A program made the translations under genes and the position numbers. Positions 55,931 to 63,989 of a stretch of 64,000 nt of DNA are shown piece by piece. The notes under the pieces are model-generated. The model searched no databases and was not told the origin of the DNA. It was given only the letters and a program-made list of their open reading frames with translations. The stretch is taken from assembly GCF_000199675.1 (NCBI RefSeq), contig NC_014960.1, forward strand, positions 186,001 through 250,000, read 5' to 3'. This DNA is from Anaerolinea thermophila UNI-1. GTDB lineage: Bacteria > Chloroflexota > Anaerolineae > Anaerolineales > Anaerolineaceae. Each line of letters begins with the position of its first letter. Position 1 is the first letter of the stretch.

Positions 55931-56596
55931 TTATTCGGACACATCCTTGAAGATCCAGGACCCTTTGCGAGCATCGCTGGCAATGTCATGCGCCAACGCA
56001 TTTGCTTCAGCCTGTGTTATTCCCCTGGGCCAGGAAACTGCATGGAATCCGCTGACGTGTGGCTGGGTAGCGCACTGAATCGAAATGCCGGGCTGGATGG
56101 CATCAATTTTCTTTTGCAGTGCTGCGCAGTCAAAGATTTCGGATTCTGATACCGATATTTTTGAGAGAGTAATCTGGAAAGGTGTTCCCGCCGGTACATT
56201 CTGAACAGGGAAAAGCAGGGCTTCGCAACGCAGATTGTACTGTCCATTGCTTCCTTTTTCGCGCGAGATCATTTGGGCTTCACTAACCGTATAGTCTTTG
56301 TCATTGATCCTGAGCAGGGTATCGGTAGGGGAGATGGAAATCAGCCAATCCCGCTCATCCGGTAAAGTGTAGCACACTTCAACCTGAAATTGGTCTTTGA
56401 TCTGCCGACCGCCAAGCAACTCAACAGTTATATCACCAATGCGTGTTGGACCTTTGTTTAGACCTTGATCTTTTGTTACCGTATTCCCGGCGACTGTGTG
56501 GATGATACCGAAAAGGATCAACGCCAGTGCCATCAGAGAGGCTACGCCTGCAATGACCATCCCGGAAAAGGATGCGCGGATTGAAAGTTTGTTCAT
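55931..56596 (-). CDS. Membrane-anchored extracytoplasmic protein, paralogue 2
   Basis: The 221-residue protein has a membrane helix (about residues 12-33), then VEVCYTLPDERDWLIS and a beta-rich domain with several Cys (NLRCEALLFPV, IFDCAALQKK, ISIQCATQP). GGAGG just before the second ATG (56596) selects that start over 56608. Its paralogue is 84 bp downstream. Function is unknown; the position suggests a role at the surface with the DUF2690-type protein. Confidence 0.7.
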   Translation of the reverse strand: MNKLSIRASFSGMVIAGVASLMALALILFGIIHTVAGNTVTKDQGLNKGPTRIGDITVELLGGRQIKDQFQVEVCYTLPDERDWLISISPTDTLLRINDKDYTVSEAQMISREKGSNGQYNLRCEALLFPVQNVPAGTPFQITLSKISVSESEIFDCAALQKKIDAIQPGISIQCATQPHVSGFHAVSWPRGITQAEANALAHDIASDARKGSWIFKDVSE

Positions 56597-56624
56597 GTTT
56601 TCCTCCATTTCTACGGTGAAACAA

Positions 56625-57173
56625 TCAATAGACAGCAGTACACTTGTCTGTGTCGTTAATCAGGTAATTCATGGGTGATGCGCCTACTTTTCCACAGGCC
56701 TGGTAACCCATTCCAAAGCGCTGGTTAGAATAAACGGAATACCCTGGGCCAAGATACACTGCACCATAATAGTAATAACGAAGCGTGGCATTTCCATAAA
56801 AGTTGATACTGGCTTTATTAATGGTTTTTGACCACCTTGTCTGACAGGTATCAGAAAAACGAAGTTGAACTTTGGTGTTCGTAAAAACCTTTCTATGTAT
56901 TGTTGCGGCGTCCACATTGCATCCAGTCGTTCCCGGATCGGTGTTATTACACGCAGAGCCGCTACAATTCACTCCCTGAGCGCCAGTATTGATTTCAGGA
57001 TCAGAAAGGATATTCGTAAAATGGCTGTGACTTACGCTTTTATATCCCTTTTGGAAGACCCCACCGGCATCTTCCGGAGCGCCGGCGCCCAGGATAAAGA
57101 GCACCAGCATCAGGGCGAAAACGACCAGCCGGACTTTGCGGCTATCGGCAAACAGGGAAACGAGCGTGGACAT
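56625..57173 (-). CDS. Exported DUF2690-type protein
   Basis: The 182-residue protein has the cassette-linked signal peptide (MSTLVSLFADSRKV..., hydrophobic 14-30). It then has a Cys-rich domain: C70-SGSA-C75, NNTDPGTTG-C85-NVDAAT, VQLRFSDT-C110-QTRW. This is the pattern of DUF2690, known mainly from Actinobacteria as an extracellular domain of unknown function. A Tyr-rich C-terminal part (LRYYYYGAVYLGPGY) with C160 and C178 follows. ATG 57173 has the GGGAGG site of cassette copy B. It heads the unit with the two paralogues. Confidence 0.75.
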   Translation of the reverse strand: MSTLVSLFADSRKVRLVVFALMLVLFILGAGAPEDAGGVFQKGYKSVSHSHFTNILSDPEINTGAQGVNCSGSACNNTDPGTTGCNVDAATIHRKVFTNTKVQLRFSDTCQTRWSKTINKASINFYGNATLRYYYYGAVYLGPGYSVYSNQRFGMGYQACGKVGASPMNYLINDTDKCTAVY

Positions 57174-57374
57174 GTTTAACCTCCCGTCAAAGCGTTCTAC
57201 TTTCATGGTAGCAGGGGGGAGGCATCAAAACAGGCATCAAAACGGTCGTTAATTTGGCAAAATGAGAACTTTCTAATGTTTAATTTCTTAATTTACTTCC
57301 TATTTTTAATAGGAATCGCCCATTTAACCCCGCTTTGACGCAAAAAAAAACTCCCGCAGGGTAGCCTGCGGGAG
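57174..57374 (-). repeat. Terminator-leader cassette, copy B
   Basis: Same order as copy A. The terminator is intact: CTCCCGCAGG (57351-57360), loop GTAG, CCTGCGGGAG (57365-57374), then nine T on the minus strand. It ends the 57414 lipoprotein unit and leads into the DUF2690-type gene. Homology with copy A continues through the first 38 codons of the gene. Confidence 0.92.
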
Positions 57375-57413
57375 AGTATAAATACTCCAAAACCAGAAAT
57401 CAACCCGAGCGTC

Positions 57414-58556
57414 TCACTTTACCAGGATGGGGAAGTGCGCCAGCACATAACTGTTAAAGTAAACAGGTGGGTTCCATGAACGATCGCCTAACCAGGAATG
57501 AAGATAACCGGGGTAGGGGTAGCCAATTGCTGTCAGGTTATGTTTTCCAGGGGGTAAGTCCTTGGGAACTTCAATGGGATAGGACAAATAGGTTTTGTTC
57601 ACCACAGCCTGTACCGGAATTTGCAAACGAGTCCGTTGAGTAAGTTTATCATCCCAGAAAACTAAAATGTCCATGGGTAACCTTTGTTCTCCGGGAATCT
57701 CTGTGCTGGTTTGCCCCCCTAGAGTCAGGTAATAGGTCAACAGATCACCCGGGCGCACTTCATCATAGTAGTACAGCCATTGGGACTCTCCAAAGCGGGG
57801 TTTGTATCCTACCAGCCTTGCGCTCAAGACACTCACTACCTGGTCCGGGGCAGGAGTGCGAACCGAGGGCGGCCAGTCCTCAACGGATTGGGGAGAGTCT
57901 GAAGTAACCCACAGGAGCTTTTTAAATTCAATCGGACTATCGCGGTGCCCTAACACGTCCGTTTCATAGGTGGTTAACTTCACCTTTCTTTCGGAAACAT
58001 AGAAGTTTAAGCCGGGTTCAACAATGGCTGTCATGATCAGGGTATGCAATCCTTCGGGGAGAGGGTCCATGAAAAAACGAAAAGCCTGCCACTTGTTGCG
58101 TTCCAGGAAAAGGCTTGGACGTTTTTCTATGCCCTGAGATGTCTTGATGATCACCTGTTCTCCATCTAATACGGTCAGCATTCCGAGGTTGCGGTCATAT
58201 TGATGAGTATTGAAAAACAAGATAAATCCCATTAAGGGCTTCCCCGGTTTGATGACGATGGACGGACCCACCTGTAACTGTTCAGGACTATTCCCCGCTA
58301 CCGAGACCACATGAATGGATTGCCAGCCATCTTGGGTTATCGATTCAATTCCCTCAATTTGTTCTTGAATTAATGGGTCGTTGAAATAGGGCATAGCATC
58401 CTCAAGAGGGACAGGCTGTAATTCCAGGGCAAAGGGGAATTCCTTCACAGGGAAAGATTGAATTTCCATTTTCTGTCCCAAGATGTTGCAACTGGATAGT
58501 GGGAAAGCTCCCAGTAGCAGGATGAGAAAATGAACAAATTTTGAAAAGCAGTTCAT
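57414..58556 (-). CDS. Lipoprotein of unknown function
   Basis: The 380-residue protein has a signal with lipobox LSSC (Cys near residue 23). A large beta-rich extracytoplasmic region follows, with repeated immunoglobulin-like strands and phrases such as LPEGLHTLIMTAIVEPG and LPPGKHNLTAIGYPYPG. No catalytic motif is recognised. It lies 12 bp after the frameshifted exported gene and before the copy B terminator. Confidence 0.7.
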   Translation of the reverse strand: MNCFSKFVHFLILLLGAFPLSSCNILGQKMEIQSFPVKEFPFALELQPVPLEDAMPYFNDPLIQEQIEGIESITQDGWQSIHVVSVAGNSPEQLQVGPSIVIKPGKPLMGFILFFNTHQYDRNLGMLTVLDGEQVIIKTSQGIEKRPSLFLERNKWQAFRFFMDPLPEGLHTLIMTAIVEPGLNFYVSERKVKLTTYETDVLGHRDSPIEFKKLLWVTSDSPQSVEDWPPSVRTPAPDQVVSVLSARLVGYKPRFGESQWLYYYDEVRPGDLLTYYLTLGGQTSTEIPGEQRLPMDILVFWDDKLTQRTRLQIPVQAVVNKTYLSYPIEVPKDLPPGKHNLTAIGYPYPGYLHSWLGDRSWNPPVYFNSYVLAHFPILVK

Positions 58557-58567
58557 ACAAGGGTTCC

Positions 58568-59103
58568 TTATGGCTCGTAATGGGTTTGTCTTGCTTCACC
58601 TGAGGTTTCTTCACCTGTTGACCATTTCCAGAAGGCTTGAGTAACAGAGGTATAGGTAGCAGGTTTAAGAGCCAAAGCAATCGTAGCTTTGGGTGTAGGT
58701 CCGCAGGAGGTTCCTCCAAATGGGCCGTGAGTTTCTTTCCATCCAGAATCCTGGCCGCGGTCGTTATATCCTTTTGATTTGCACGTAATCCAACTTAAGC
58801 CGGGTTGTCGGAAATTAGCCTCTGCCCATCCATCCGTCTTTACAGCACCCAGGTGATAAGGGAAGTAACGATTCACGATGGTCATCTTCTCCCCATTCGG
58901 TCCAGGAACAACTCCATCAGATGCGGCCCTTAAAGCGTCTTTATTGGGTTCAATCTCTTCGATCACAGTGATGGGAGAGGAGGCTCTTCGTTACTGGCGA
59001 AAACGAAACCAGATGTAGCGAAAGAAAAAAGCACCAGCATCAGGGCGAAAACGACCAGCCGGACTTTGCGGCTATCGGCAAACAGGGAAACGAGCGTGGA
59101 CAT
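58568..59103 (-). pseudogene. Exported protein, split by a one-base frameshift
   Basis: The first frame (59103-58963) encodes MSTLVSLFADSRKVRLVVFA plus more signal peptide, FVFASNEE, then stops. The second frame (to 58568) reads ASSPITVIEEIEPNKDAL...GPNGEKMTIVNRYFPYHLGAV...WSTGEETSGEARQTHYEP. One missing base in the GAAGAG run near 58985 (on the minus strand, GAA-GAx-GCC-TCC) would join SNEE directly to ASSPITV and give a protein of about 178 residues. As written the mature part has only a GTG at 58966 and no signal. The family is unknown. Possibilities are recent inactivation, sequencing error or phase variation. Confidence 0.65.
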
Positions 59104-59303
59104 GTTTAACCTCCCGTCAAAAAGTTCTACTTTCATGGTAGCAGGGGGGAGGCATCAAAACAGGCATCAAAACGGTCGTTAATTTGGCAAAATGAGAACT
59201 TTCTAATGTTTAATTTCTTAATTTACTTCCCATTTTTAATAGGAATCGCCTATTTACCCCCGCTTTGACGCAAAAAAAACTCCCGCAGGGTAGCCTGCGG
59301 GAG
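59104..59303 (-). repeat. Terminator-leader cassette, copy C
   Basis: Same organisation as copies A and B. The terminator is CTCCCGCAGG (59280-59289), GTAG, CCTGCGGGAG (59294-59303), with eight T on the minus strand. It separates the exporter unit from the frameshifted exported gene. Homology runs on through 26 codons of that gene. Confidence 0.92.
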
Positions 59304-59340
59304 AGAGGGGAGTAAAAACATCTTTCCAGTTTAGAAAAAC

Positions 59341-59532
59341 TTATTCCCTGTTTTTAGTGGAGGCAAGGAAAAAATAAGTGGAAACGAAAGGTCCTAATCC
59401 GATGAAGATGGACAAAAAGATACCCAAAGCAAAGCATGTACGCTTTTTTTGAAGAGCCACATATATGGCAATTGCAGGGTAAAGCAGAAATACCAGGAAG
59501 CCCAAAAACATCACAATCTCATCGCTTGTCAT
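59341..59532 (-). CDS. Small two-helix membrane protein
   Basis: The 63-residue protein has hydrophobic segments at about 6-27 and 35-56 with a KKRT loop between. It is the last gene of the exporter unit, 120 bp after the ATPase gene, and could be an immunity-type or accessory membrane protein. That is inferred only from position and size. Confidence 0.55.
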   Translation of the reverse strand: MTSDEIVMFLGFLVFLLYPAIAIYVALQKKRTCFALGIFLSIFIGLGPFVSTYFFLASTKNRE

Positions 59533-59652
59533 ATCTTTTGTTTCTCCGATCTTTTGCCAGAGGATGCGCGGAAAGTTTTCACATGAATTCGATGAGAGCG
59601 TAAATTATGCAGACTTCAGACAGTTTTGTTAGAAAAGTAAAGCCCTTCTTTT

Positions 59653-60324
59653 TTACAGTAATCGGCCATCCACAAGATGCAAAACACGATCGCATGTTTT
59701 TGCTATCCGTTCATCGTGTGTGGCTATCAGTACAGAACATCCTTGATCTCTCATGGATAAGACAAATCCCATGATTTCTTCAGCAGATTTTCTATCCAGC
59801 GCTGCAGTAGGCTCGTCTGCCAGGATCACCGAGGGATGATTGATGATTGCGCGAGCGATAGCCACCCGTTGACGCTCCCCGCCGGACAGAAAAGATACGT
59901 TTTTATGCACAGCCCAATCCAGATTAAGTTGCTTCAGAAGTTGCAATATCCTGCTTTGACGTTCCTGTCGTGAGGGTTTGATGCGCGCATATTGAAGGGG
60001 AATCATGACATTCTTTTCAACAGTTTCATTCTCGATCACAGCGAACTCTTGATGGATATATCCAAAAAATTCATTGCGCAATCGCGCTCGACTGCGCTCA
60101 TCTTCCTCAACCGGTTTGCCCTGAACCAGTACACATCCGCTGGTGGGGCGAATGATTAACCCCAGAATACTCAACAGAGTTGATTTTCCACTTCCCGAGG
60201 GGCCCATCAGGGCAAGGCATTCGCCGGGGAAGAGACTGATGGAAACATCTTTCAGGGCAACAACTTGACTTCGTCCGTTACCATAAAGTTTAGACAGATT
60301 GTGGGCTTCAAGGAGCGTTTTCAC
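59653..60324 (-). CDS. ABC exporter ATPase, lactococcin-972/MacB-like group
   Basis: The 223-residue ATPase has Walker A GPSGSGKST, signature LSGGERQRVAIARA, Walker B VILADEPTAAL and the His switch ATHDE. The Q-loop region YIHQEFAVIENETVEKNV closely resembles the QNFALIENETVEENL signature of bacteriocin exporters of the lactococcin 972 group. GTG 60324 directly follows the permease stop; the open frame upstream to 60420 lies in the permease. It should power the two FtsX-type permeases upstream. Confidence 0.85.
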   Translation of the reverse strand: MKTLLEAHNLSKLYGNGRSQVVALKDVSISLFPGECLALMGPSGSGKSTLLSILGLIIRPTSGCVLVQGKPVEEDERSRARLRNEFFGYIHQEFAVIENETVEKNVMIPLQYARIKPSRQERQSRILQLLKQLNLDWAVHKNVSFLSGGERQRVAIARAIINHPSVILADEPTAALDRKSAEEIMGFVLSMRDQGCSVLIATHDERIAKTCDRVLHLVDGRLL

Positions 60325-60326
60325 AC

Positions 60327-61439
60327 CTACCAGCCTCCCAAACCTTCCTTTTTTAGCACTTCGTGGACCAGCGTGTGCCATAAGAAAGCAAACACAATCA
60401 CCAGCAAGATCATCACCCATATGGGGGCATTGGGTTCAAGAGCTCCCGCTATGACAAGAAATCTCTGTAAGAGAAAAAGCAAAGCCGTTTCGGGGAGCAA
60501 TATCACTGCAGCCAGGAAACCTCCAATACGCAAACTGATGTGCCATGGAGTTGCTCCGTACATCTGCCGAATTTTAAATTCACGCCGTTCCTGTTGTATG
60601 GCTAAACGCGCAGATGACACAAAAGTCATCAGCGCCAGGACAAGAAATGCCACCATGCCCACAAGATACATCGCAGAACGCATCATAATTTCGCGGAATT
60701 GCTTTGGTTGTTCCATGGAAACCTCGTGGGGGACGAGAAACAAGCCCCCTCGTGCCGCTCCGGAAATGAATTCGTATACCATGGAGTCGGTTGGATCCAA
60801 CAAAACGGTGCGGGTAATCAATTCCTCCTGTTCAATTGGATGAAGAACAGGAATCACTTCTGTCGGAGCGCGAATGACGATGCGATGATCCAATGGCAAA
60901 CCTGCGGCATTGACATCAAAAAACGCGGCGCCTCTCGGGAATATCTGCTTTACCAGAATCTCTATTCCCCCTACGTTTATCGAGTCTACAGCATCGCCGC
61001 GAACCTTGGCACCCCGTACCGCACATGGCACAGGAACGCACAGGTGCATCTCCGGAAATAAATTGGGAACAACGTCGCCGAACAGGATTAATGTGGGATA
61101 TCCTCCCGCAAAATCAGGATCATCCAGAGCCATATTATATACAATGGAAGTGTATGCTCGTTGCTGGTCTATCCAGTTCATCAAGGATTTCACGGTTGCA
61201 TCCTCTATCCGACTGACCTCACCGCCTTCGGGATAATACGCGGTAAAGAACACCGCATGATGTTCTCGCAATGCTCTTGCTCCTCTTAGGACATATCCTT
61301 CTGACAGAACATCGCTCAGAGCAAAAGACAATACCACTGTAGCAAGAGTGATCATACCTGCAAGCATGAACATCACAGGCCAGCGGCGAAAGGCTAGAAG
61401 GAAACCATCCCTGACTTCATCCAGTAAGGCTTCTCTCAT
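60327..61439 (-). CDS. FtsX/MacB-type ABC permease
   Basis: The 370-residue protein has one N-terminal membrane helix (about 18-42), a large extracytoplasmic domain with two Cys (LCVPVPCAVRG) and three C-terminal helices. The coupling segment SARLAIQQERREFKIRQMYGAT is of the MacB type. ATG 61439 lies inside the previous permease gene (23-bp overlap), so translation is coupled. Confidence 0.75.
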   Translation of the reverse strand: MREALLDEVRDGFLLAFRRWPVMFMLAGMITLATVVLSFALSDVLSEGYVLRGARALREHHAVFFTAYYPEGGEVSRIEDATVKSLMNWIDQQRAYTSIVYNMALDDPDFAGGYPTLILFGDVVPNLFPEMHLCVPVPCAVRGAKVRGDAVDSINVGGIEILVKQIFPRGAAFFDVNAAGLPLDHRIVIRAPTEVIPVLHPIEQEELITRTVLLDPTDSMVYEFISGAARGGLFLVPHEVSMEQPKQFREIMMRSAMYLVGMVAFLVLALMTFVSSARLAIQQERREFKIRQMYGATPWHISLRIGGFLAAVILLPETALLFLLQRFLVIAGALEPNAPIWVMILLVIVFAFLWHTLVHEVLKKEGLGGW

Positions 61440-62412
61440 ATCCAAAACGAACAACGACGAAAAGTGTAGCCAGCCACACTCCAACAACGATGAAGAAGGT
61501 AATGCCAATTGTGCTCACAATGGTCAACACTTCCGCTGGAGATAACAGAACCTGGCTTATTGCGGCAACCAGAATACCGGCAACCAGCCCTCCCAGTGTG
61601 GTGCCGCACACCAGCCCGGGCAATCCAACCAGAAAATTTTCCCACACAAGGTCATCTGGCAAGGCACCATGCCGCACCCGAATGCCAAACTCTCGCTTAC
61701 GGCCGTGAAGGTAGAGAAGCCAGTAAAGCAACACACAACCCCACGCAGCCAGCAGAAAGAAACCAGGAATGACCATGAGGGGATTCTGAATCAAATATAA
61801 GTAGAATGGAAGTTTCGTATTGGACTGGGCAACAAACCCCATTTGATATAGCATCCTGACAATCTGTTGTGCTTGTGCGGGATCGGCAGTGTTGAAAGTG
61901 TACTGTCCCTCCGGGAGTAATTCTCCCCCCACACATCTGGCGTATTGAAGGGTACCAGCGCGGTGCGGGGCGCTAATGATTCCTCTGACGATTGCACCCT
62001 GCGGCAAGAAGGGAACGTTGAGCGATGATATCCACAGTTTCTCGGAGTAGGTTCCCCGGAAAATATAGGCATCCATCCCTCCAGGGTGAGTGTCTTCAGA
62101 TGGACATCCCGGGAACCAGGTAACCAGATGGTGCGGGTCATACACAACAATTTCTGGACGTCCATCGCCGGAGGAGGACACTATCAGCGTCAGAGACTGA
62201 TCGCGGAGGTAGGCTTTCAATTTCTCTTGTACCGCACTGGCATCCGCAGTGGCAACCCCTTGCGCTCGTTTGATCAATCGCAGGACTGTGACCTCCCCCG
62301 GCAAATCAAACGTTATTTCTTTCCAGGAATCGAGTGTCCATTGAAATGCCCATACTGCAAACATGCTCAGAATGCCCAGAAAGAAACTGGTCAAAAAGAG
62401 ACGCACTTTCAT
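61417..62412 (-). CDS. FtsX/MacB-type ABC permease, second half
   Basis: The 331-residue protein has the same 1+3 helix layout: helix about 7-26, extracytoplasmic domain about 30-210, and helices about 215-240, 265-290 and 300-322. The coupling loop is LHGRKREFGIRVRHGALP. It starts 9 nt after the bacteriocin-like gene. With the following permease it would form a heterodimeric exporter, and such proteins in related loci also serve as immunity factors. Confidence 0.75.
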   Translation of the reverse strand: MKVRLFLTSFFLGILSMFAVWAFQWTLDSWKEITFDLPGEVTVLRLIKRAQGVATADASAVQEKLKAYLRDQSLTLIVSSSGDGRPEIVVYDPHHLVTWFPGCPSEDTHPGGMDAYIFRGTYSEKLWISSLNVPFLPQGAIVRGIISAPHRAGTLQYARCVGGELLPEGQYTFNTADPAQAQQIVRMLYQMGFVAQSNTKLPFYLYLIQNPLMVIPGFFLLAAWGCVLLYWLLYLHGRKREFGIRVRHGALPDDLVWENFLVGLPGLVCGTTLGGLVAGILVAAISQVLLSPAEVLTIVSTIGITFFIVVGVWLATLFVVVRFGYERSLTG

Positions 62413-62421
62413 CAATTCATT

Positions 62422-62781
62422 TTACCACCACACAAAATCATAAAAGTACCTCGTTGTGTACTGGTCACCCCAAAGAGGAGAATCCCAAACAGAATCCTGC
62501 CTTGAACGAATCGTACAGTCTTGCGGTGATGTGGCTTGGGAAGTATACATCCGTCCTGTATCTAGCGGCGGACCGGCTTGACGGGTAAACCGATGGTAGC
62601 CTTGTTTGGCATGGTTTCCATTATCGTTGTAGCAGGCTTGAATCTGAATATATCCGTTCCACCGTGCGCCTCCCAGGGTTTCCCAGGCGTAGGCGTAATT
62701 CATTCCGCCCGCCAGAACAGTAATCGTAATCACAAACGCTATACCAATTGCGATGATTCCGGAGAGCAGTTTCTTTTGCAT
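62422..62781 (-). CDS. Secreted lactococcin-972-like peptide
   Basis: The 119-residue precursor has a signal peptide (residues 5-32, cleavage likely after AYA) and a mature part of about 87 residues, with Cys at 50 and 89, HAKQGYHRFTRQAG, and an aromatic end YFYDFVWW. Lactococcin 972 precursors also combine a Sec signal, a Trp/Gly/His/Tyr-rich mature part, an AG block and a YYNFW-type end, and sit beside this type of ABC exporter. Identity is low by eye, so membership is inferred from layout and neighbours. GGAGGTTAGAT precedes ATG 62781. Confidence 0.6.
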   Translation of the reverse strand: MQKKLLSGIIAIGIAFVITITVLAGGMNYAYAWETLGGARWNGYIQIQACYNDNGNHAKQGYHRFTRQAGPPLDTGRMYTSQATSPQDCTIRSRQDSVWDSPLWGDQYTTRYFYDFVWW

Positions 62782-62819
62782 ATCTAACCTCCTTTGAAAA
62801 ACAGTGTGAGAGATTTCAC

Positions 62820-63011
62820 TTCCCATCAAAAAGTTCTATTTTCATGGTAGCAGAGGAGAGGCATCAAAACAGGCATCAAAACGGTCGTTAATTTGGCAAA
62901 ATGAGAACTTTCTAATGTTTAATTTCTTAATTTACTTCCTATTTTTAATAGGAATCGCCCATTTAACCCCGCTTTGACGCAAAAAAACTCCCGCAGGCTA
63001 CCCTGCGGGAG
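62820..63011 (-). repeat. Terminator-leader cassette, copy D
   Basis: The fourth copy has terminator CTCCCGCAGG (62988-62997), loop CTAC (inverted relative to the others), CCTGCGGGAG (63002-63011) and seven T on the minus strand. It ends truB transcription and starts the bacteriocin/exporter unit. The cassette-proximal CCTCCC/GGGAGG pair is changed here, and the downstream gene has its own ribosome site and no shared signal peptide. Confidence 0.9.
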
Positions 63012-63080
63012 AGAACATGAAAAACCAAGCCTGCCCGGAGAGACGCTCCGGCTGGGAGGTTTTACCGTTGGGATGTTTTC

Positions 63081-63989
63081 TCAGGACTGGAAGAACACCT
63101 TGCGGGGTTGCCAGAGGTTTTCCTCGGGCAGGTACTCCAGCAGTGCCACCAGTTCACCCAGCACGCTGACGCCGCGCACCATGTTGCCCGGCACCGGCTC
63201 TTCGGCGGGGATGCGGTGCCCATGTCGCACTTCCTCAACCTGCTTGTCGGTCAGTTCCAGGGCGGGCCAGTCTGCCAGGGCTTCGGCGGCAGGGATGAGG
63301 TACTGATACCAGGTGCCGTCCTGGAAGGCTTCGCGCAGTTTGCGCAGAGGCACGGCATCGCGCAGGGTAAAGCGCCCGCTTTTGGTGCGCCGTAAGCCTA
63401 CCAGGTGCGCGCCGCACCCCAGCACCTGCCCCAAATCGTGCGCCAGCGAGCGCACATACGTCCCCGAGGAGCAGTAAATGTCCACCACTGCCTCGGGCGG
63501 CGCCCATTCCAGCAGTTCCAGGCTGTACACTTTGATCTTGCGCGGCGCCAGGTCTACCTCTTCGCCTTCGCGTGCCATCTCGTAGGCTTTGCGTCCCTGT
63601 ACCTTGATTGCCGAGTAGGGTGGCGGTACCTGTTCGATTTCGCCCACAAACTGTTGCAGGGCTTGCTCGAACTGCTCTTCGGTGATGCTCTCTACCGGCA
63701 CCGAGCCGGAGCCGGTAATCCGCCCATCGGCGTCGTAGGTATCGGTGCTTGTGCCCAGCCGGATGATGGCCTGGTAGCGCTTATCGGAAGCCGAAACGTA
63801 CTCGCTCAGGCGCACCGCCGGACCAATGAGAACGACCAGCACGCCCGAGGCGCGCGGGTCCAGCGTGCCGGTGTGCCCGGCACGGCGAATGTTGGTGCCT
63901 TTGCGGATGATCTGCACCACGTCGTGCGAAGTCATGCCGACCGGTTTATCCACTACCAGCACCCCCGAAACCGTATTGCGAACGTCCAT
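63081..63989 (-). CDS. truB: tRNA pseudouridine(55) synthase
   Basis: TruB makes pseudouridine 55 in the T arm of tRNAs. The 302-residue protein has VDKPVGMTSHDVV, the catalytic Asp in GHTGTLDPRASGVLVV, PPPYSAIKVQGRKAYEMAREG and SSGTYVRSLAHDLGQ. Its C-terminal part is of PUA-like length. ATG 63989 is 11 bases inside the window; any upstream operon partner lies outside it. Confidence 0.96.
   Translation of the reverse strand: MDVRNTVSGVLVVDKPVGMTSHDVVQIIRKGTNIRRAGHTGTLDPRASGVLVVLIGPAVRLSEYVSASDKRYQAIIRLGTSTDTYDADGRITGSGSVPVESITEEQFEQALQQFVGEIEQVPPPYSAIKVQGRKAYEMAREGEEVDLAPRKIKVYSLELLEWAPPEAVVDIYCSSGTYVRSLAHDLGQVLGCGAHLVGLRRTKSGRFTLRDAVPLRKLREAFQDGTWYQYLIPAAEALADWPALELTDKQVEEVRHGHRIPAEEPVPGNMVRGVSVLGELVALLEYLPEENLWQPRKVFFQS

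Noticed and set aside
54926..63011. Insertion sequence as the cause of the fourfold repeat
   Set aside because: No transposase, terminal inverted repeats or target duplications are seen, and every copy has the same orientation at a unit junction.
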